Shown: one piece after another, positions 35,018 through 44,506 of the stretch
How the letters are laid out: each line of letters opens with the position of its first letter
Position numbering within the stretch: position 1 is the first letter of the stretch
Assembly: GCF_043555935.1 (NCBI RefSeq)
Contig: NZ_JBIGIB010000006.1
Coordinates: forward strand, 1-64,000
From: Pelomonas baiyunensis
Lineage (GTDB): Bacteria; Pseudomonadota; Gammaproteobacteria; Burkholderiales; Burkholderiaceae_C
Length of the DNA stretch: 64,000 nucleotides
Direction of reading: 5' to 3'
The notes under the pieces: model-generated
What the model was told of the DNA's origin: nothing
Databases searched by the model: none
Seen by the model: the letters and a program-made list of their open reading frames with translations, nothing else
Position numbers and translations under genes: made by a program

Positions 35018-35471
35018 CCGGGTTCCCTCGGCGCCGAGCGCTCGGCCGCGCATCGCCCGCGGCTTCACGCTGCTGGAGGTCATCGTTGCGCTGGTGATCT
35101 TGTCGACTTCGGGCCTGATGCTGTTCGGCTGGATCAACCAGAACCTCGCCACCGCAGTGCGCCTGCGCGAGGCGCAGGCGCGCGCTCAACTGCAGTTGGA
35201 AGGTGTGTCGTGGCTGGCGACCGTCAACCCGTCGACGGAGCCGGAGGGCGTGCGCGAGATGGCAGGCCTGCGTTTGACCTGGCGAGCCGAGTTGATCGAG
35301 CCGGAGAGGGCGGAGTTCGACTTTGGTGGCAGCCTGATGCCGCGCTGGATGGTGGGGTTGTACCGGCTGCGGGCCACGATCGCCCGCAGCGACGGCACCC
35401 TGCGCGCGGAATGGGAGCAAACCTTGGCCGGTTGGCGCCCCTTGCGTGGCGGCGTCGCGCAGAAGCCATGA
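35004..35471 (+). CDS. gspI: Type II secretion minor pseudopilin GspI
   Basis: 155 residues with processing site IARG|FTLLEVIVAL after a 20-residue leader. The mature N-terminal helix and the segment NLATAVRLREAQARAQLQ fit GspI, part of the I-J-K tip complex of the pseudopilus. The ATG overlaps the end of gspH by 14 bases, and the stop overlaps gspJ (ATGA). Confidence 0.88.
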   Translation: MKVADRVPSAPSARPRIARGFTLLEVIVALVILSTSGLMLFGWINQNLATAVRLREAQARAQLQLEGVSWLATVNPSTEPEGVREMAGLRLTWRAELIEPERAEFDFGGSLMPRWMVGLYRLRATIARSDGTLRAEWEQTLAGWRPLRGGVAQKP

Positions 35472-36172
35472 ACCCGCCAATCGTTCAGTCTCGACGGCCT
35501 GCCCGGGGCTTCACGCTGATGGAGATGCTGGTGTCGTTGGCGATCCTGGCGATGATTTCGGCGCTGCTGTGGCAGGCGCTGGGCCAGACGATGCGGGTGG
35601 AGCGCCTGCTGCAGCGATCGGGCGTGGACGGGCAACTCGATGTCGTGAGGCGTGAATGGTTGCGCGCGGTGATCGAGTCCAGCCTGGTGGAGCGCACCGG
35701 CGCCCCGCGCCAACTCGCTGGCACCGGTGAAGAGTTCACCGTGGCGGGCGCGGATGGGCTGAATCTGCCAGGGCTGCCTGCGGGGCGGCTGCAGCTTCGT
35801 TTCGAGGCCAGCCCGGTGCCCGGGCGAAGGCGCCTGATGGTGGCGGAGGCTCCGGCAGCCGATGCGTTTGCGCAGGGCCTGCGCACGCCTGCTGCGCCCG
35901 TTGAACTGCTCTCTTGGGAAGGGCGTGTGGGGGCTGCCAAGTTTCTGGACGTCAACGGGCAGTGGCATGACCAGTGGCCGCCGGCATTTGCCATTCGACT
36001 TGCCGCGGCGCGGGGGGAGGATGAACAGATGCGCGCGGCTGCGGCTGAAGTGCCCCAATTGCCGCGCGCGGTGTTGCTGGAGTTGGGTGACGAGGTGGGC
36101 GGCCCGTTGATCGTGACCCTCAGCGTCACGGAGCTGGGGCGGGTGCGCCGCGACGTTTGGGAACGGCAATGA
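35468..36172 (+). CDS. gspJ: Type II secretion minor pseudopilin GspJ
   Basis: 234 residues. The processing site is PARG|FTLMEMLVSLAIL after a 14-residue leader. Length and order (between I and K) identify GspJ, which binds GspI and GspK at the pseudopilus tip. The ATG at 35468 overlaps the gspI stop; open frame upstream is a shadow of gspI. Confidence 0.88.
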   Translation: MNPPIVQSRRPARGFTLMEMLVSLAILAMISALLWQALGQTMRVERLLQRSGVDGQLDVVRREWLRAVIESSLVERTGAPRQLAGTGEEFTVAGADGLNLPGLPAGRLQLRFEASPVPGRRRLMVAEAPAADAFAQGLRTPAAPVELLSWEGRVGAAKFLDVNGQWHDQWPPAFAIRLAAARGEDEQMRAAAAEVPQLPRAVLLELGDEVGGPLIVTLSVTELGRVRRDVWERQ

Positions 36173-37170
36173 GGCGCCAAGGTCGGTCTGCGCAGCGGGG
36201 TTATGTGCTGGTGATGGTGCTGGTGGCGCTGGCCGTGATGGCCTTGGTGGCGCAGCGCTTTGCACAGCGTAACGATGACCTGCGTCGCAATGCGCTGGAC
36301 TTTGACCGCTACGCGCAGGCCCGGGCGGCGACGCAGGGCGCGCTGGCGGCCACGCTGTACTGGAACGCCACGCGGCCCTTGATGCCTGCGGGGCGCGGCA
36401 CGCTCGATCAGCAACTGCGGCACGACGGTCAGGTTTACCTGACCGTGGACGAAGCCCGCGTCGCGGTGCAGGACTATCGAGGCTTGCTGTCCATCAACGG
36501 CGCCTCGCGGTCGATGCTTCGAAACCTGCTGGTGCTCGACGGCGTATCGCTCAGCCGTGCGCAGGCCATGACGGATGTCTTGGATGACTACATCGACACC
36601 GACAGCCTCAAGCACATCAACGGGGCGGAGCGGCCCGAGTACCAGGCCTTGGGCCTGCCAGGGCCGGCCAATGACTGGATCGTGAGTTTGCAGGAGCTGC
36701 AGGGCATGCCGCTGTGGCGAGACGACGTCGCGTTGCTGGCCCGGTGGGCTCCTTTGTTCAGCACCGACTTTGGCCACATCATGAACCCCGCGACGGCGCC
36801 ACTGCCGGTGTTGAAGGCTTTGTTCCCCAACGCCAACGCCGCGCAGCTTCAGTTGGTGCAGACCTTGCGCCGCTCCGACCAACTGCGCGACATCCGCAGC
36901 GCGCAGCGCTTGACCGGGTTGCCGTTCCATGAGGATGAGCACCTGCTGGCCCCTGGCCCAGAGAGCCGCGTCACCGTCTGGGCGCCGGGTCTGCCCAGGG
37001 CCCATGAGTACAATATTCGGCTGACATCTGCAGGGGAGCTTGGCCCGTGGGTGATCACCGAACAGCACAGCATCACGCGGCGCCCCTTCATTGATGAAGC
37101 TCCCCCAACTCTCCCCTTTCCTCTCGCGCTTCGCCCCCGCACCGCGGCCGCCGACCGTCCTGCGCCTTGA
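36169..37170 (+). CDS. gspK: Type II secretion minor pseudopilin GspK
   Basis: 333 residues, the long minor pseudopilin that caps the pseudopilus. The leader ends AQRG|YVLVMVLVAL and lacks the Glu at mature position 5, a known trait of GspK. The segment DYRGLLSINGA and the helical domain with LDDYIDTD are typical. The ATG at 36169 overlaps the gspJ stop and is preferred over an ATG 12 bases earlier. The 3' end overlaps gspL by 77 bases. Confidence 0.92.
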   Translation: MRRQGRSAQRGYVLVMVLVALAVMALVAQRFAQRNDDLRRNALDFDRYAQARAATQGALAATLYWNATRPLMPAGRGTLDQQLRHDGQVYLTVDEARVAVQDYRGLLSINGASRSMLRNLLVLDGVSLSRAQAMTDVLDDYIDTDSLKHINGAERPEYQALGLPGPANDWIVSLQELQGMPLWRDDVALLARWAPLFSTDFGHIMNPATAPLPVLKALFPNANAAQLQLVQTLRRSDQLRDIRSAQRLTGLPFHEDEHLLAPGPESRVTVWAPGLPRAHEYNIRLTSAGELGPWVITEQHSITRRPFIDEAPPTLPFPLALRPRTAAADRPAP

Positions 37171-38479
37171 CGGTTTGGTCGACCTGCCGCGCGTGGCGTG
37201 GTGGGCATCTGCCACGGTGGCAGTGGCGCGGAGCCGCTGCCGTTTGCGCTGGTTCCGGCTGTCGGGCGTGCCGGCCGCCGAACGCCTGGGCGCGTTGCGC
37301 TTGCAGGTGCAAGCGTGGCAGCCCTTTGACGTGACCGATGCGCGCTTGGTGCTGTCGGGCGAAGACGGCTTGGCCATCGCCTGGGACGCGGCGGCCCTGG
37401 AGCGAGACCTCGCGTCTGCCGGTGTGCCGCGGGACCGCATCCAATGCCTGCCCGAGCCCTTGCTGCAGCCAGCGGCCGACGAGGGAGTGCGCCTGATCCG
37501 CAGCGCGGAAGGCTTCGAGGCCCAGCGCTGGCAGGGCGGCTTCTTGCGCGCCAGCCGGTGGTGGGCGCAGCCCTTGACCGAACGCGACTGGCACGAGTTT
37601 GTGCATGCCAGCGGCGCCGAGGTGGCGTGGGACGCGCCCGTGCCCGAACCTGTGTCGCTGGCCTGGGCGCCCACCGCTTGGGTGCGTCACCACGCCTTCC
37701 ATCCTTCCGCCGACGGCGCCGATGCCCGCGAGCGGCAGTTGGTGTTGCTGGGCGGGCTGGGGCTGAGCCTGGTGGCCGGGTTGATGGCCCATCAACTCTG
37801 GGACGCCAGCCGCGAGTCCGCCGCGCTCACGCAGCAGATGGCGGACATCAAGAAAACCATGCAGCCGACGCTGGCCGCGCGCGACGCGGCGCTGTCCGCC
37901 GTGGCGGAGGTGGAGCGGCTCGCCAACTGGTTTGCCGTGCCGCTGCCGGTGGATGTGCTCGGCCATCTGCACGACACCCTGAGCAAGTCGGGTGTGCTGA
38001 TCAAAGACCTCGAGCTCGAAGGCGACAAGCTGCGCTTGGGCTTGCAGTTGGGGCCGAACGCGACGCGCGCCGGCATCGTGAAAGACCTGCAGGCGGGCAA
38101 CTGGCTGGTGGACGTGACGGAAGTGCGGGCCGACAACGCGCGCGGTTTGCTGACGATGGAAATGCGTCTGGCGGGCCTGCGACCGCCGGTGTCCGCCGCG
38201 CCCGCGGCCGATGGGGCGGCCGGCCCGGCTCCGGCGCCCATGCGACCCGCGGGCGTGGATGCGCGCCCGGCGCCGCCTGCGGCGGCGGTGGCCACGACCG
38301 TGCCGGCCGCCGCGCCGGCTCGGCCGGTGGCCAGTCCGGCGCCTGCCGCACCCGCGGCAACGCCCGCAGCGCCGGCTCCGCGCCCCGCGCCCAAGGGGCC
38401 GCCCAAGCCCATCATCGCCACGCCTGACGCCAACGGCATGCCGCCGGCGGACGTGTTCAACGCCATTCCGAACCGTTGA
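37094..38479 (+). CDS. gspL: Type II secretion inner membrane protein GspL
   Basis: 461 residues. The N-terminal cytoplasmic part (about 1-220) would recruit the ATPase GspE, one transmembrane segment lies near residues 218-236 (LVLLGGLGLSLVAGLMAHQL), and the periplasmic part has a ferredoxin-like fold. The last 80 residues are an Ala/Pro-rich tail, which is unusual for GspL. The ATG at 37094 lies inside the end of gspK, an overlap of 77 bases. Assignment rests largely on position and topology. Confidence 0.78.
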   Translation: MKLPQLSPFLSRFAPAPRPPTVLRLDGLVDLPRVAWWASATVAVARSRCRLRWFRLSGVPAAERLGALRLQVQAWQPFDVTDARLVLSGEDGLAIAWDAAALERDLASAGVPRDRIQCLPEPLLQPAADEGVRLIRSAEGFEAQRWQGGFLRASRWWAQPLTERDWHEFVHASGAEVAWDAPVPEPVSLAWAPTAWVRHHAFHPSADGADARERQLVLLGGLGLSLVAGLMAHQLWDASRESAALTQQMADIKKTMQPTLAARDAALSAVAEVERLANWFAVPLPVDVLGHLHDTLSKSGVLIKDLELEGDKLRLGLQLGPNATRAGIVKDLQAGNWLVDVTEVRADNARGLLTMEMRLAGLRPPVSAAPAADGAAGPAPAPMRPAGVDARPAPPAAAVATTVPAAAPARPVASPAPAAPAATPAAPAPRPAPKGPPKPIIATPDANGMPPADVFNAIPNR

Positions 38480-39081
38480 TGAGTGCTGACCCTGCATTGA
38501 CTCCCTGGGCCCAACTGCGCGAGCAGTGGCAAGCATCGCGCCTGGTTCGCCTGGGTGCCTGGGCGGGCGTGGCGCTGTTGGCGCTGTACCTGCTGTTGGC
38601 GGGTTTCGACGAGGCGGATGCGCTGCTGGAGCGCAACCGCGCGCAGGCCGCTGAGCTGGTGCGCCTGCAGGCCTTGGCCAAGGACACGGGGTGGCCGGAG
38701 CGCCGACAGGAGGCGCAGGCCCTGAAGGCGGCCTACGACACGGCCGTGTGGTCGGATGGCGACCTGGCGCTGGCCGAGGCCGGTTTGCAAGACTGGTTGC
38801 GCACCGTCACGCAGCGACTGGGGTTGAAGGTGCGCGAGATCACCTTGGTGCGTGCTGATCCGTCCGCCAAGCCGTCGGGCAGCGTGCCGGCGGGCTATGT
38901 GGAACTGCACGCACGGGTGGTGGTGGAAGTGCAGCGCGTGCCGCTGTTCGCCCTGCTGGCCGAGATGAGCAGCCAGGAGCGTCGGATCGTGGTCGAGCGC
39001 TTTGCGCTGCGGGGCATGAGCCAGCCGTCCGTGGCCGAGATGGACCTGAAGGCGCTGGCCTTGGCTGGAGCCAAACCATGA
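38479..39081 (+). CDS. gspM: Type II secretion inner membrane protein GspM (PilO-like)
   Basis: 200 residues. A single transmembrane helix (about residues 28-46) is followed by a coiled segment and a periplasmic ferredoxin-like domain, the layout shared by GspM and PilO, partners of GspL/PilN. The ATG overlaps the gspL stop by one base (TGATG). Sequence conservation in this family is low, so the call leans on gene order. Confidence 0.75.
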   Translation: MSADPALTPWAQLREQWQASRLVRLGAWAGVALLALYLLLAGFDEADALLERNRAQAAELVRLQALAKDTGWPERRQEAQALKAAYDTAVWSDGDLALAEAGLQDWLRTVTQRLGLKVREITLVRADPSAKPSGSVPAGYVELHARVVVEVQRVPLFALLAEMSSQERRIVVERFALRGMSQPSVAEMDLKALALAGAKP

Positions 39082-39527
39082 AGCGCGGAGCGTCTGCCTT
39101 GATGGCCCTGGCAGCCTTTGGCATCGGCTGGCTGGCTGCGCCGGGCGCGGAGCCGGCGGGCACGGTGGTGCAAGCCCGCAAGGACCGTTGGCAGCTGCCG
39201 GACCTGCCCCAGCGGCCGGACCACGTGGCCCGCGCCATGGCGCTAGCCGCGTCACCGATGTTCGAGCCGGAAGCCACCCAGGCCGCGGCCGCCGCCCAAG
39301 CGGCGGCGCAGGCCGAAGACCTGCGCTGGCGTGCCGCTGGCGTGTTCGGGCGCGGCCATGAGCGCAAGGTCTTGATCGTCTTCGCAGCCGCGGGCAAGGC
39401 GCCGGTGCGGCTGGCGGTGGGCGACAAGGTGCCCAGCGGCGAACGCATCACGCAGATCCGTGAGGGCGAGGTGCTGATTCGCGTGGGCAACAAGCAGGTT
39501 CCGTTGGGAGCTGATTACCGTGAGTGA
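39078..39527 (+). CDS. Short GspC-like protein (HR domain only)
   Basis: 149 residues. An N-terminal hydrophobic segment is followed by a linker and a domain similar to the homology region of GspC (AGVFGRGHERKVLIVF, VGDKVPSGERITQI, VLIRVGNKQVPL), which contacts the secretin. The PDZ or coiled-coil domain that normally ends GspC, and helps choose substrates, is absent. Its position before gspD fits GspC. It overlaps gspM (ATGA) and gspD (8 bases). Confidence 0.72.
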   Translation: MKRGASALMALAAFGIGWLAAPGAEPAGTVVQARKDRWQLPDLPQRPDHVARAMALAASPMFEPEATQAAAAAQAAAQAEDLRWRAAGVFGRGHERKVLIVFAAAGKAPVRLAVGDKVPSGERITQIREGEVLIRVGNKQVPLGADYRE

Positions 39528-41616
39528 AAAGAAGATGTCCCTGACGCTGCACCCCGTGGCGCTGGCCGTGCTGGCAGGCGTGGTTTTGAGCGGCTGTGCT
39601 CCCCTGGTGCCGGAACTGCCGGCACCGCTGCCGGTGCCCCGCGCAACCACGGCCGCGGCCCCTCAGGCCGATGCCAGCGCGCGCGCCGGCACGCGGGTCA
39701 CGCCAGGCCCCAAGGCGCCTGAGGTGGAAGGGCCGCGTCTGGCCGTGGAAGCGCCTGCGGCGCAGCCGGCGGACGAGACCATGGCCGCTGTGCATTTGCA
39801 GCAGGTGGCTTTGCCGACGTTCATTCAGGTCGTGTACGCCGACGTGCTGAAGAAAAACGTCAGCGTCGATCCGACCGTGACGGCGCGCCCGGATCTGGTC
39901 ACATTCAAGACTGGGCCGGGCCAGACGGCGGCGCAGATCGAGACGGCCGTGCGGATGCTGCTAAAGAGCTATGGCTTGTCCGTGGTGGAGGTGGCGGGCC
40001 TCGTGCGCGTGGTGCCCGACAACGCCAGCCAAGGCGACTTGCCCGGCATCCGCTTCGGTGCGGCCATGCCGGAGGTGCCGCCTTCGCTGCGCCCGGTGTT
40101 CCAGCTGATCCCGCTGGAGGCGGTGCGGCAGGTCGACGTGACCGGCTGGTTGCGCACGCTGTTCGGGGATCGCATCAAGGTGCAGGAAGACTCGACGCGC
40201 AATGCAGTGCTGATCAGCGGCAACCCGGACAACGTGAAGGCGGCCGTGGAAGCCTTGATGGTGTTGGATCAACCCACCTTGAAAGGCCGCACCAGCCTGA
40301 CCCTGACGCCGGCGTTCTGGTCGGCCGACGAACTCGCCCGCCGCTTGGCCGAAGTGCTGTCTGCTGAAGGGTATGCCGTGCACCCGGTGGGGTCACAGGT
40401 CACATCGGGTGGCGTGCGCAGCCCCATCATCCTGCTGCCGGTGTCCAGCCTGAACCAGGTGTTCGTGTTCGCTGCGGGCGAGAAGGTGGCCAGCCATGTG
40501 GCGGAGTGGGCCCGGTCGCTGGACCGCCCGAACGAGCGCGGCGTGGGCAAGAACATGTTCACCTACGCGGTGAAGCACAAGGACGCCGAGCAGTTGGCCG
40601 GCACGCTGGAGCGCGTGTTGGGCGGCACGGGCTCCAACGCAGCGGCCGCCGCTGCGGCGGCTGGGGGCACAGCGACGGCGGCCACCAACCGATCCAGCAA
40701 CGTGGTGGTGGACAAGGCCAGCAACACGCTGATCTTCCAGGTGAACCCGGAAGAATTCGGCCAGATCTCTGCGTTGTTGCAAAGCCTGGACAAGCCCACC
40801 AAGTCGGCCCTGATCGAAGTGACCGTGGCTGAGTTGAAGCTGGAAGACGGCGCCCAAGTGGGCGTGCAGTGGCTGACCAGCCACCTCGAAGCCAAGGGCG
40901 GCTACACCGCCTCGGCGAGCAGTGGGTCTGGCAGCACGGGCGGTCTCAACATCCAGGTGTTGAACGGCCTGAAAACGCCACGCGTCGCCATCGACGCACT
41001 GGCCAGCAACTCGCGGGCCACCATCCTGTCCAGCCCGCGGCTCATGGCGCGCAACGGGGAGACGGCCACCATCCAGGTCGGCGACGAAGTGCCCGTGCTC
41101 AGCCAGCAGCTGGGTACTACCAGCACCTCGGGCGGTACCACCGGCAACCTGTTGGCCACCTACCAATACCGCTCCACCGGCGTCATTCTGAAGATCAAGC
41201 CGGTGATCCATTCCGGCGACCAGATCGACATCGACCTGTCGCAGGAAGTGAGCCAGCCGGTGCAAACCACGGCCGGCAACACCACCATGCCGACCATCTC
41301 CACCCGCAAGGTGGAGAGCAAGCTGACGCTGCGCAATGGCTCGACCATGCTGCTGGCGGGCTTGATCGACGGTACCTCATCCGACGGCAACGGCGGCGTG
41401 CCGGTGCTCAAGGACATTCCGCTGTTGGGCAGCTTGTTCCGCAACCAGACGGTCAAAAAGTCCCGGCGCGAAATGATCATCCTGATCACGCCCTACATCG
41501 CCAACGACTCGACCGAGGCCGAGGCGATCACCGACAGCTTCCGCAAGGCGCTGGGCGACTGGGCTCGCACCACCGTGCCGGCTCCGGGCGCTGCGGCGTC
41601 CGCGCCCAAGCCATGA
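39520..41616 (+). CDS. gspD: Type II secretion secretin GspD (lipoprotein form)
   Basis: 698 residues forming the outer membrane channel. A lipoprotein signal ends in LSGC with C26, unusual but known for secretins that reach the outer membrane unaided. N0-N3 domains (about 90-400) include repeats such as FQLIPLEAVRQVDVTGWL. The secretin core has LSSPRLMARNGETA, VGDEVPVL and the closing GSTMLLAGLIDG with VPVLKDIPLLGSLFR. The GTG start at 39520 is supported by GGGAG nine bases upstream and supplies two lysines for the signal; an ATG 15 bases later is possible. Confidence 0.93.
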   Translation: MSEKKMSLTLHPVALAVLAGVVLSGCAPLVPELPAPLPVPRATTAAAPQADASARAGTRVTPGPKAPEVEGPRLAVEAPAAQPADETMAAVHLQQVALPTFIQVVYADVLKKNVSVDPTVTARPDLVTFKTGPGQTAAQIETAVRMLLKSYGLSVVEVAGLVRVVPDNASQGDLPGIRFGAAMPEVPPSLRPVFQLIPLEAVRQVDVTGWLRTLFGDRIKVQEDSTRNAVLISGNPDNVKAAVEALMVLDQPTLKGRTSLTLTPAFWSADELARRLAEVLSAEGYAVHPVGSQVTSGGVRSPIILLPVSSLNQVFVFAAGEKVASHVAEWARSLDRPNERGVGKNMFTYAVKHKDAEQLAGTLERVLGGTGSNAAAAAAAAGGTATAATNRSSNVVVDKASNTLIFQVNPEEFGQISALLQSLDKPTKSALIEVTVAELKLEDGAQVGVQWLTSHLEAKGGYTASASSGSGSTGGLNIQVLNGLKTPRVAIDALASNSRATILSSPRLMARNGETATIQVGDEVPVLSQQLGTTSTSGGTTGNLLATYQYRSTGVILKIKPVIHSGDQIDIDLSQEVSQPVQTTAGNTTMPTISTRKVESKLTLRNGSTMLLAGLIDGTSSDGNGGVPVLKDIPLLGSLFRNQTVKKSRREMIILITPYIANDSTEAEAITDSFRKALGDWARTTVPAPGAAASAPKP

Positions 41617-43313
41617 GCGAGATGCCCGTGGCCCCCCGCCGCATCGGCGAGTTGCTGCTCGCCCGCGAGCAGATTCGCGCCGATGACCTGAACGCAGCCC
41701 TGCGCTTCCAGGCGGAGCAGGGCGGGCGGCTGGGGGCGGTGTTGCTGCGCATGGGCGCCGTGACGGCCGAGCGCTTGTACGCGGCGTTGTCGGACCAGCT
41801 CGGCCTGGGCTGGCGCCGTTTCGAGGATCTGGACGAGGGCGCGCTGCGCCTGGCTCTGAAAGACCTGGCTCCGGTGGCCGGCCACCTGCTGCGCATGGGC
41901 CTGCTGCCCTGGCGCGATGAGAACGGCTGGCAACTGGCCTGCGCCGACCCGCTGGAGCCCGAGCTGCGCGAGTTCGCGCAGCAGCACGCCGACTTGAAGT
42001 CGGCCGTGTGGTGGCTGATGGCGCCAGACGACGCCGAGCGTTGGGTGCAGCGACTGCAGCAGGGTGACTTGACCGTCCAAACGCTGGACGAACGCGCCTT
42101 GCGCGAGCTGGCGGAAGACGCACCGGTCATCGCTTGGGTCAACAACCTGATCGCGCAGGCCGTCGAGTCGCGCGCGTCGGACATCCACCTGGAGCCGGGC
42201 GAGCGCGAGTTCGAGGTGCGCCTGCGCATCGACGGGCAACTGCACACCCGGTTGTCGCTGGGCATGGATCGCTACCCGGCGGTGGCCTCCCGCATCAAGC
42301 TGATTGCCGGGGTGGACATCGCCGAGCGCCGATTGCCTCAGGACGGCCGGATCTCCACGCGCGCCGCGGGCGCTGAGATGGATGTGCGGGTGTCGTCCAT
42401 TCCGGCGGTGTACGGCGAATCCATCGTGATGCGGTTGTTGCCCAAGAAGCGCGCCGATTTGTCGCTGGAGCGCCTGGGCCTGCGCCCGTCGCAGCTGCAG
42501 CAGTTCAAGCGCTGGCTGGGGCTGGCTAACGGTTTGGTGTTGGTGACGGGTCCGACCGGTGCGGGCAAGAGCACCACGCTGTACTCGGCGCTGGCCGCCA
42601 CCAACGACCAATCGCGCAAGATCCTGACGGTGGAAGACCCGGTGGAATTCCGGCTGCCGCAGGTCATCCAGGTGCAGGCGCAGCCGGAGATCGGCTACAC
42701 CTTTGCGCGGGCCCTGCGCGCCTTCCTGCGGCACGACCCGGACATCATCATGGTCGGCGAAATCCGTGACCGCGAGACGGCCGAAATCGCCATCCAGTCC
42801 GCCCTGACCGGTCACCTGGTGCTGGCCACGCTGCACACCAACGACGCACCTTCGGCCGTGACCCGGCTGGTGGACATGGGCGTGGAGCCCTTCCTCGTGG
42901 GCGCTTCGCTGCGGGCCGTGATGGCCCAGCGCCTGGTGCGACGGCTGTGCGAATCCTGCGCAGTGCCGACCGACGACGCGCCCGCCCTGGGCGAGGCGGA
43001 ATTGGCTGCGGCTCTGGCCGACGCGCGCGCGGAGACCGATGCGCCGGGCGATCTGCCGCGCTGGCGTCGGCCGGTGGGCTGCCCGGCCTGCCAGAACACC
43101 GGCTTCAAGGGGCGGGTGGGCATCTACGAGATGCTGGACGTGGGCAGCGAGATGCAGCACGCGATTGCGCGAGAAGTTGGCCTGCCGGAGTTGGTGGCCA
43201 TGGCCCGCCAAACGGGCTACCGCTCGCTCGCCCAGGAGGGTGCGTTGAAGGTGGTGCAAGGCGCCACGACGCTGGATGAAGTGCTGCGCGCCACCGGCAC
43301 CGCAGAGAGCTGA
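41613..43313 (+). CDS. gspE: Type II secretion ATPase GspE
   Basis: 566 residues, cytoplasmic hexameric ATPase that drives the pseudopilus. Walker A GPTGAGKSTT is at residues 313-322. The Asp box (TVEDPVEF), Walker B (DPDIIMVGEIRDRET) and His box (GHLVLATLHTNDA) all follow in order. A zinc-binding CESC...CPAC pair lies near the C-terminus. The N-terminal domain (about 1-140) binds GspL. The ATG overlaps the gspD stop; much longer upstream frames are shadows. Confidence 0.97.
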   Translation: MSEMPVAPRRIGELLLAREQIRADDLNAALRFQAEQGGRLGAVLLRMGAVTAERLYAALSDQLGLGWRRFEDLDEGALRLALKDLAPVAGHLLRMGLLPWRDENGWQLACADPLEPELREFAQQHADLKSAVWWLMAPDDAERWVQRLQQGDLTVQTLDERALRELAEDAPVIAWVNNLIAQAVESRASDIHLEPGEREFEVRLRIDGQLHTRLSLGMDRYPAVASRIKLIAGVDIAERRLPQDGRISTRAAGAEMDVRVSSIPAVYGESIVMRLLPKKRADLSLERLGLRPSQLQQFKRWLGLANGLVLVTGPTGAGKSTTLYSALAATNDQSRKILTVEDPVEFRLPQVIQVQAQPEIGYTFARALRAFLRHDPDIIMVGEIRDRETAEIAIQSALTGHLVLATLHTNDAPSAVTRLVDMGVEPFLVGASLRAVMAQRLVRRLCESCAVPTDDAPALGEAELAAALADARAETDAPGDLPRWRRPVGCPACQNTGFKGRVGIYEMLDVGSEMQHAIAREVGLPELVAMARQTGYRSLAQEGALKVVQGATTLDEVLRATGTAES

Positions 43314-44506
43314 TGCGCTTCGATTACGCCGCACGCGACGCCGCTGGGCAACCGCACAGCGGCCAACTGGAGGCCACGGACGCCGCCGACGCCATGGCCC
43401 GCTTGGCCGCACAGGGCATGACGCCCGTCAGCCTGCGCGCCCGCACGGCAACGCCGGCGCGCGCCGCCGTGCGCGGCAAGATCAAGCTGGCCGACCAGGT
43501 GGTGCTGTTGCGCGAACTTGCCACCTTGCTCACCGCCGGCGTCACCCTGGGCGACGCGTTGCCCAGCCTGGTGCAAGCCTACGAAGGACAGCCGCTGGGC
43601 GGGCCGTTGGCGCAGATGGAGTCCACCGTGCGCGGCGGCGGCAAGCTGTCGGATGCATTGCGCATCGAGGCCCTGCGCATGCCGGTCTACGTCATCGCCC
43701 TGGCACAAGCCGGCGAGGCCAGTGGTGACATCGCCCGGGCGCTGCAGGAGTCAGCCGAGCAGTTGGAGCTCAGCCGCAAGGCGCAGGAAGACCTGCGCAG
43801 CGCGCTCATCTACCCCAGCGTGCTGGTGGGGGCGGGCTCGCTCGCGGTGTTTTTCATCTTCGTGGGCGTGGTGCCGCGGTTTGCCAACCTCATCAAGGGC
43901 AGCCGGCAGGTGCCGGAGCTGTCGCGCTGGGTGATCGAGTCGGGCGTGTACGTGCGGGGCCACTTGTGGGAGTCGCTGCTCATCCTGGCCGCCTTGGTGG
44001 CTGTGGCGGTGACCGCGCTTTCGCGCGAGGCCACACGGCAAGCAGTGCTGCAGGCCCTTCAACGCGTGCCGGTGGTGGGCCCGTGGCTGGTGCAGGCCGA
44101 GATCGGCCGTTGGGCCACCGTGCTGGGCAGCTTGCTGGACAACCGCGTGCCCATCCTCACCGCCATGGAACTGGCGCAGGGCGTGGTGCGGCTGAACCTG
44201 TTGCGCTTGGGCCTGGAGCGTGCCACCAAGGGGCTGCAGCAAGGGCACACGCTGAGTGCAGGCCTGGAGACGCAGGCCTGGTTCCCGCGCACACGGTTGA
44301 ACCTGATCCGCGTGGGCGAGCGCTCGGGGGAGTTGCCCAAGATGCTGCTGGCCTTGGGACACAGCCAACGCGACGCCGCCGCGCTGCTTCAGCGCCGCAT
44401 GCTGGGGCTGATCGAGCCGATCGCGATCCTGCTCATCGGCGCCGTCATCGGCGTGGTGATGGTGGCCGTGATGATGGCCATCACCAGCTTCGACACGCTG
44501 GTGTGA
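43313..44506 (+). CDS. gspF: Type II secretion inner membrane platform protein GspF
   Basis: 397 residues with the two GspF domains and three transmembrane segments (about 165-190, 215-240 and 365-390). The motifs ELATLLTAGVTLGDALPSL and VGERSGELPKML belong to the first and second domain. It couples GspE to the pseudopilus. It starts on the last base of the gspE stop (TGATG). Its stop abuts the stop of the sulfotransferase gene on the other strand, closing the operon. gspN and gspO are missing. Confidence 0.96.
   Translation: MRFDYAARDAAGQPHSGQLEATDAADAMARLAAQGMTPVSLRARTATPARAAVRGKIKLADQVVLLRELATLLTAGVTLGDALPSLVQAYEGQPLGGPLAQMESTVRGGGKLSDALRIEALRMPVYVIALAQAGEASGDIARALQESAEQLELSRKAQEDLRSALIYPSVLVGAGSLAVFFIFVGVVPRFANLIKGSRQVPELSRWVIESGVYVRGHLWESLLILAALVAVAVTALSREATRQAVLQALQRVPVVGPWLVQAEIGRWATVLGSLLDNRVPILTAMELAQGVVRLNLLRLGLERATKGLQQGHTLSAGLETQAWFPRTRLNLIRVGERSGELPKMLLALGHSQRDAAALLQRRMLGLIEPIAILLIGAVIGVVMVAVMMAITSFDTLV

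Noticed and set aside
37094..41616. Type IV pilus PilN-O-P-Q operon
   Set aside because: Order and protein types are similar, but GspG-K pseudopilins precede it and GspE/GspF follow, and there is no PilM-sized actin-like gene.
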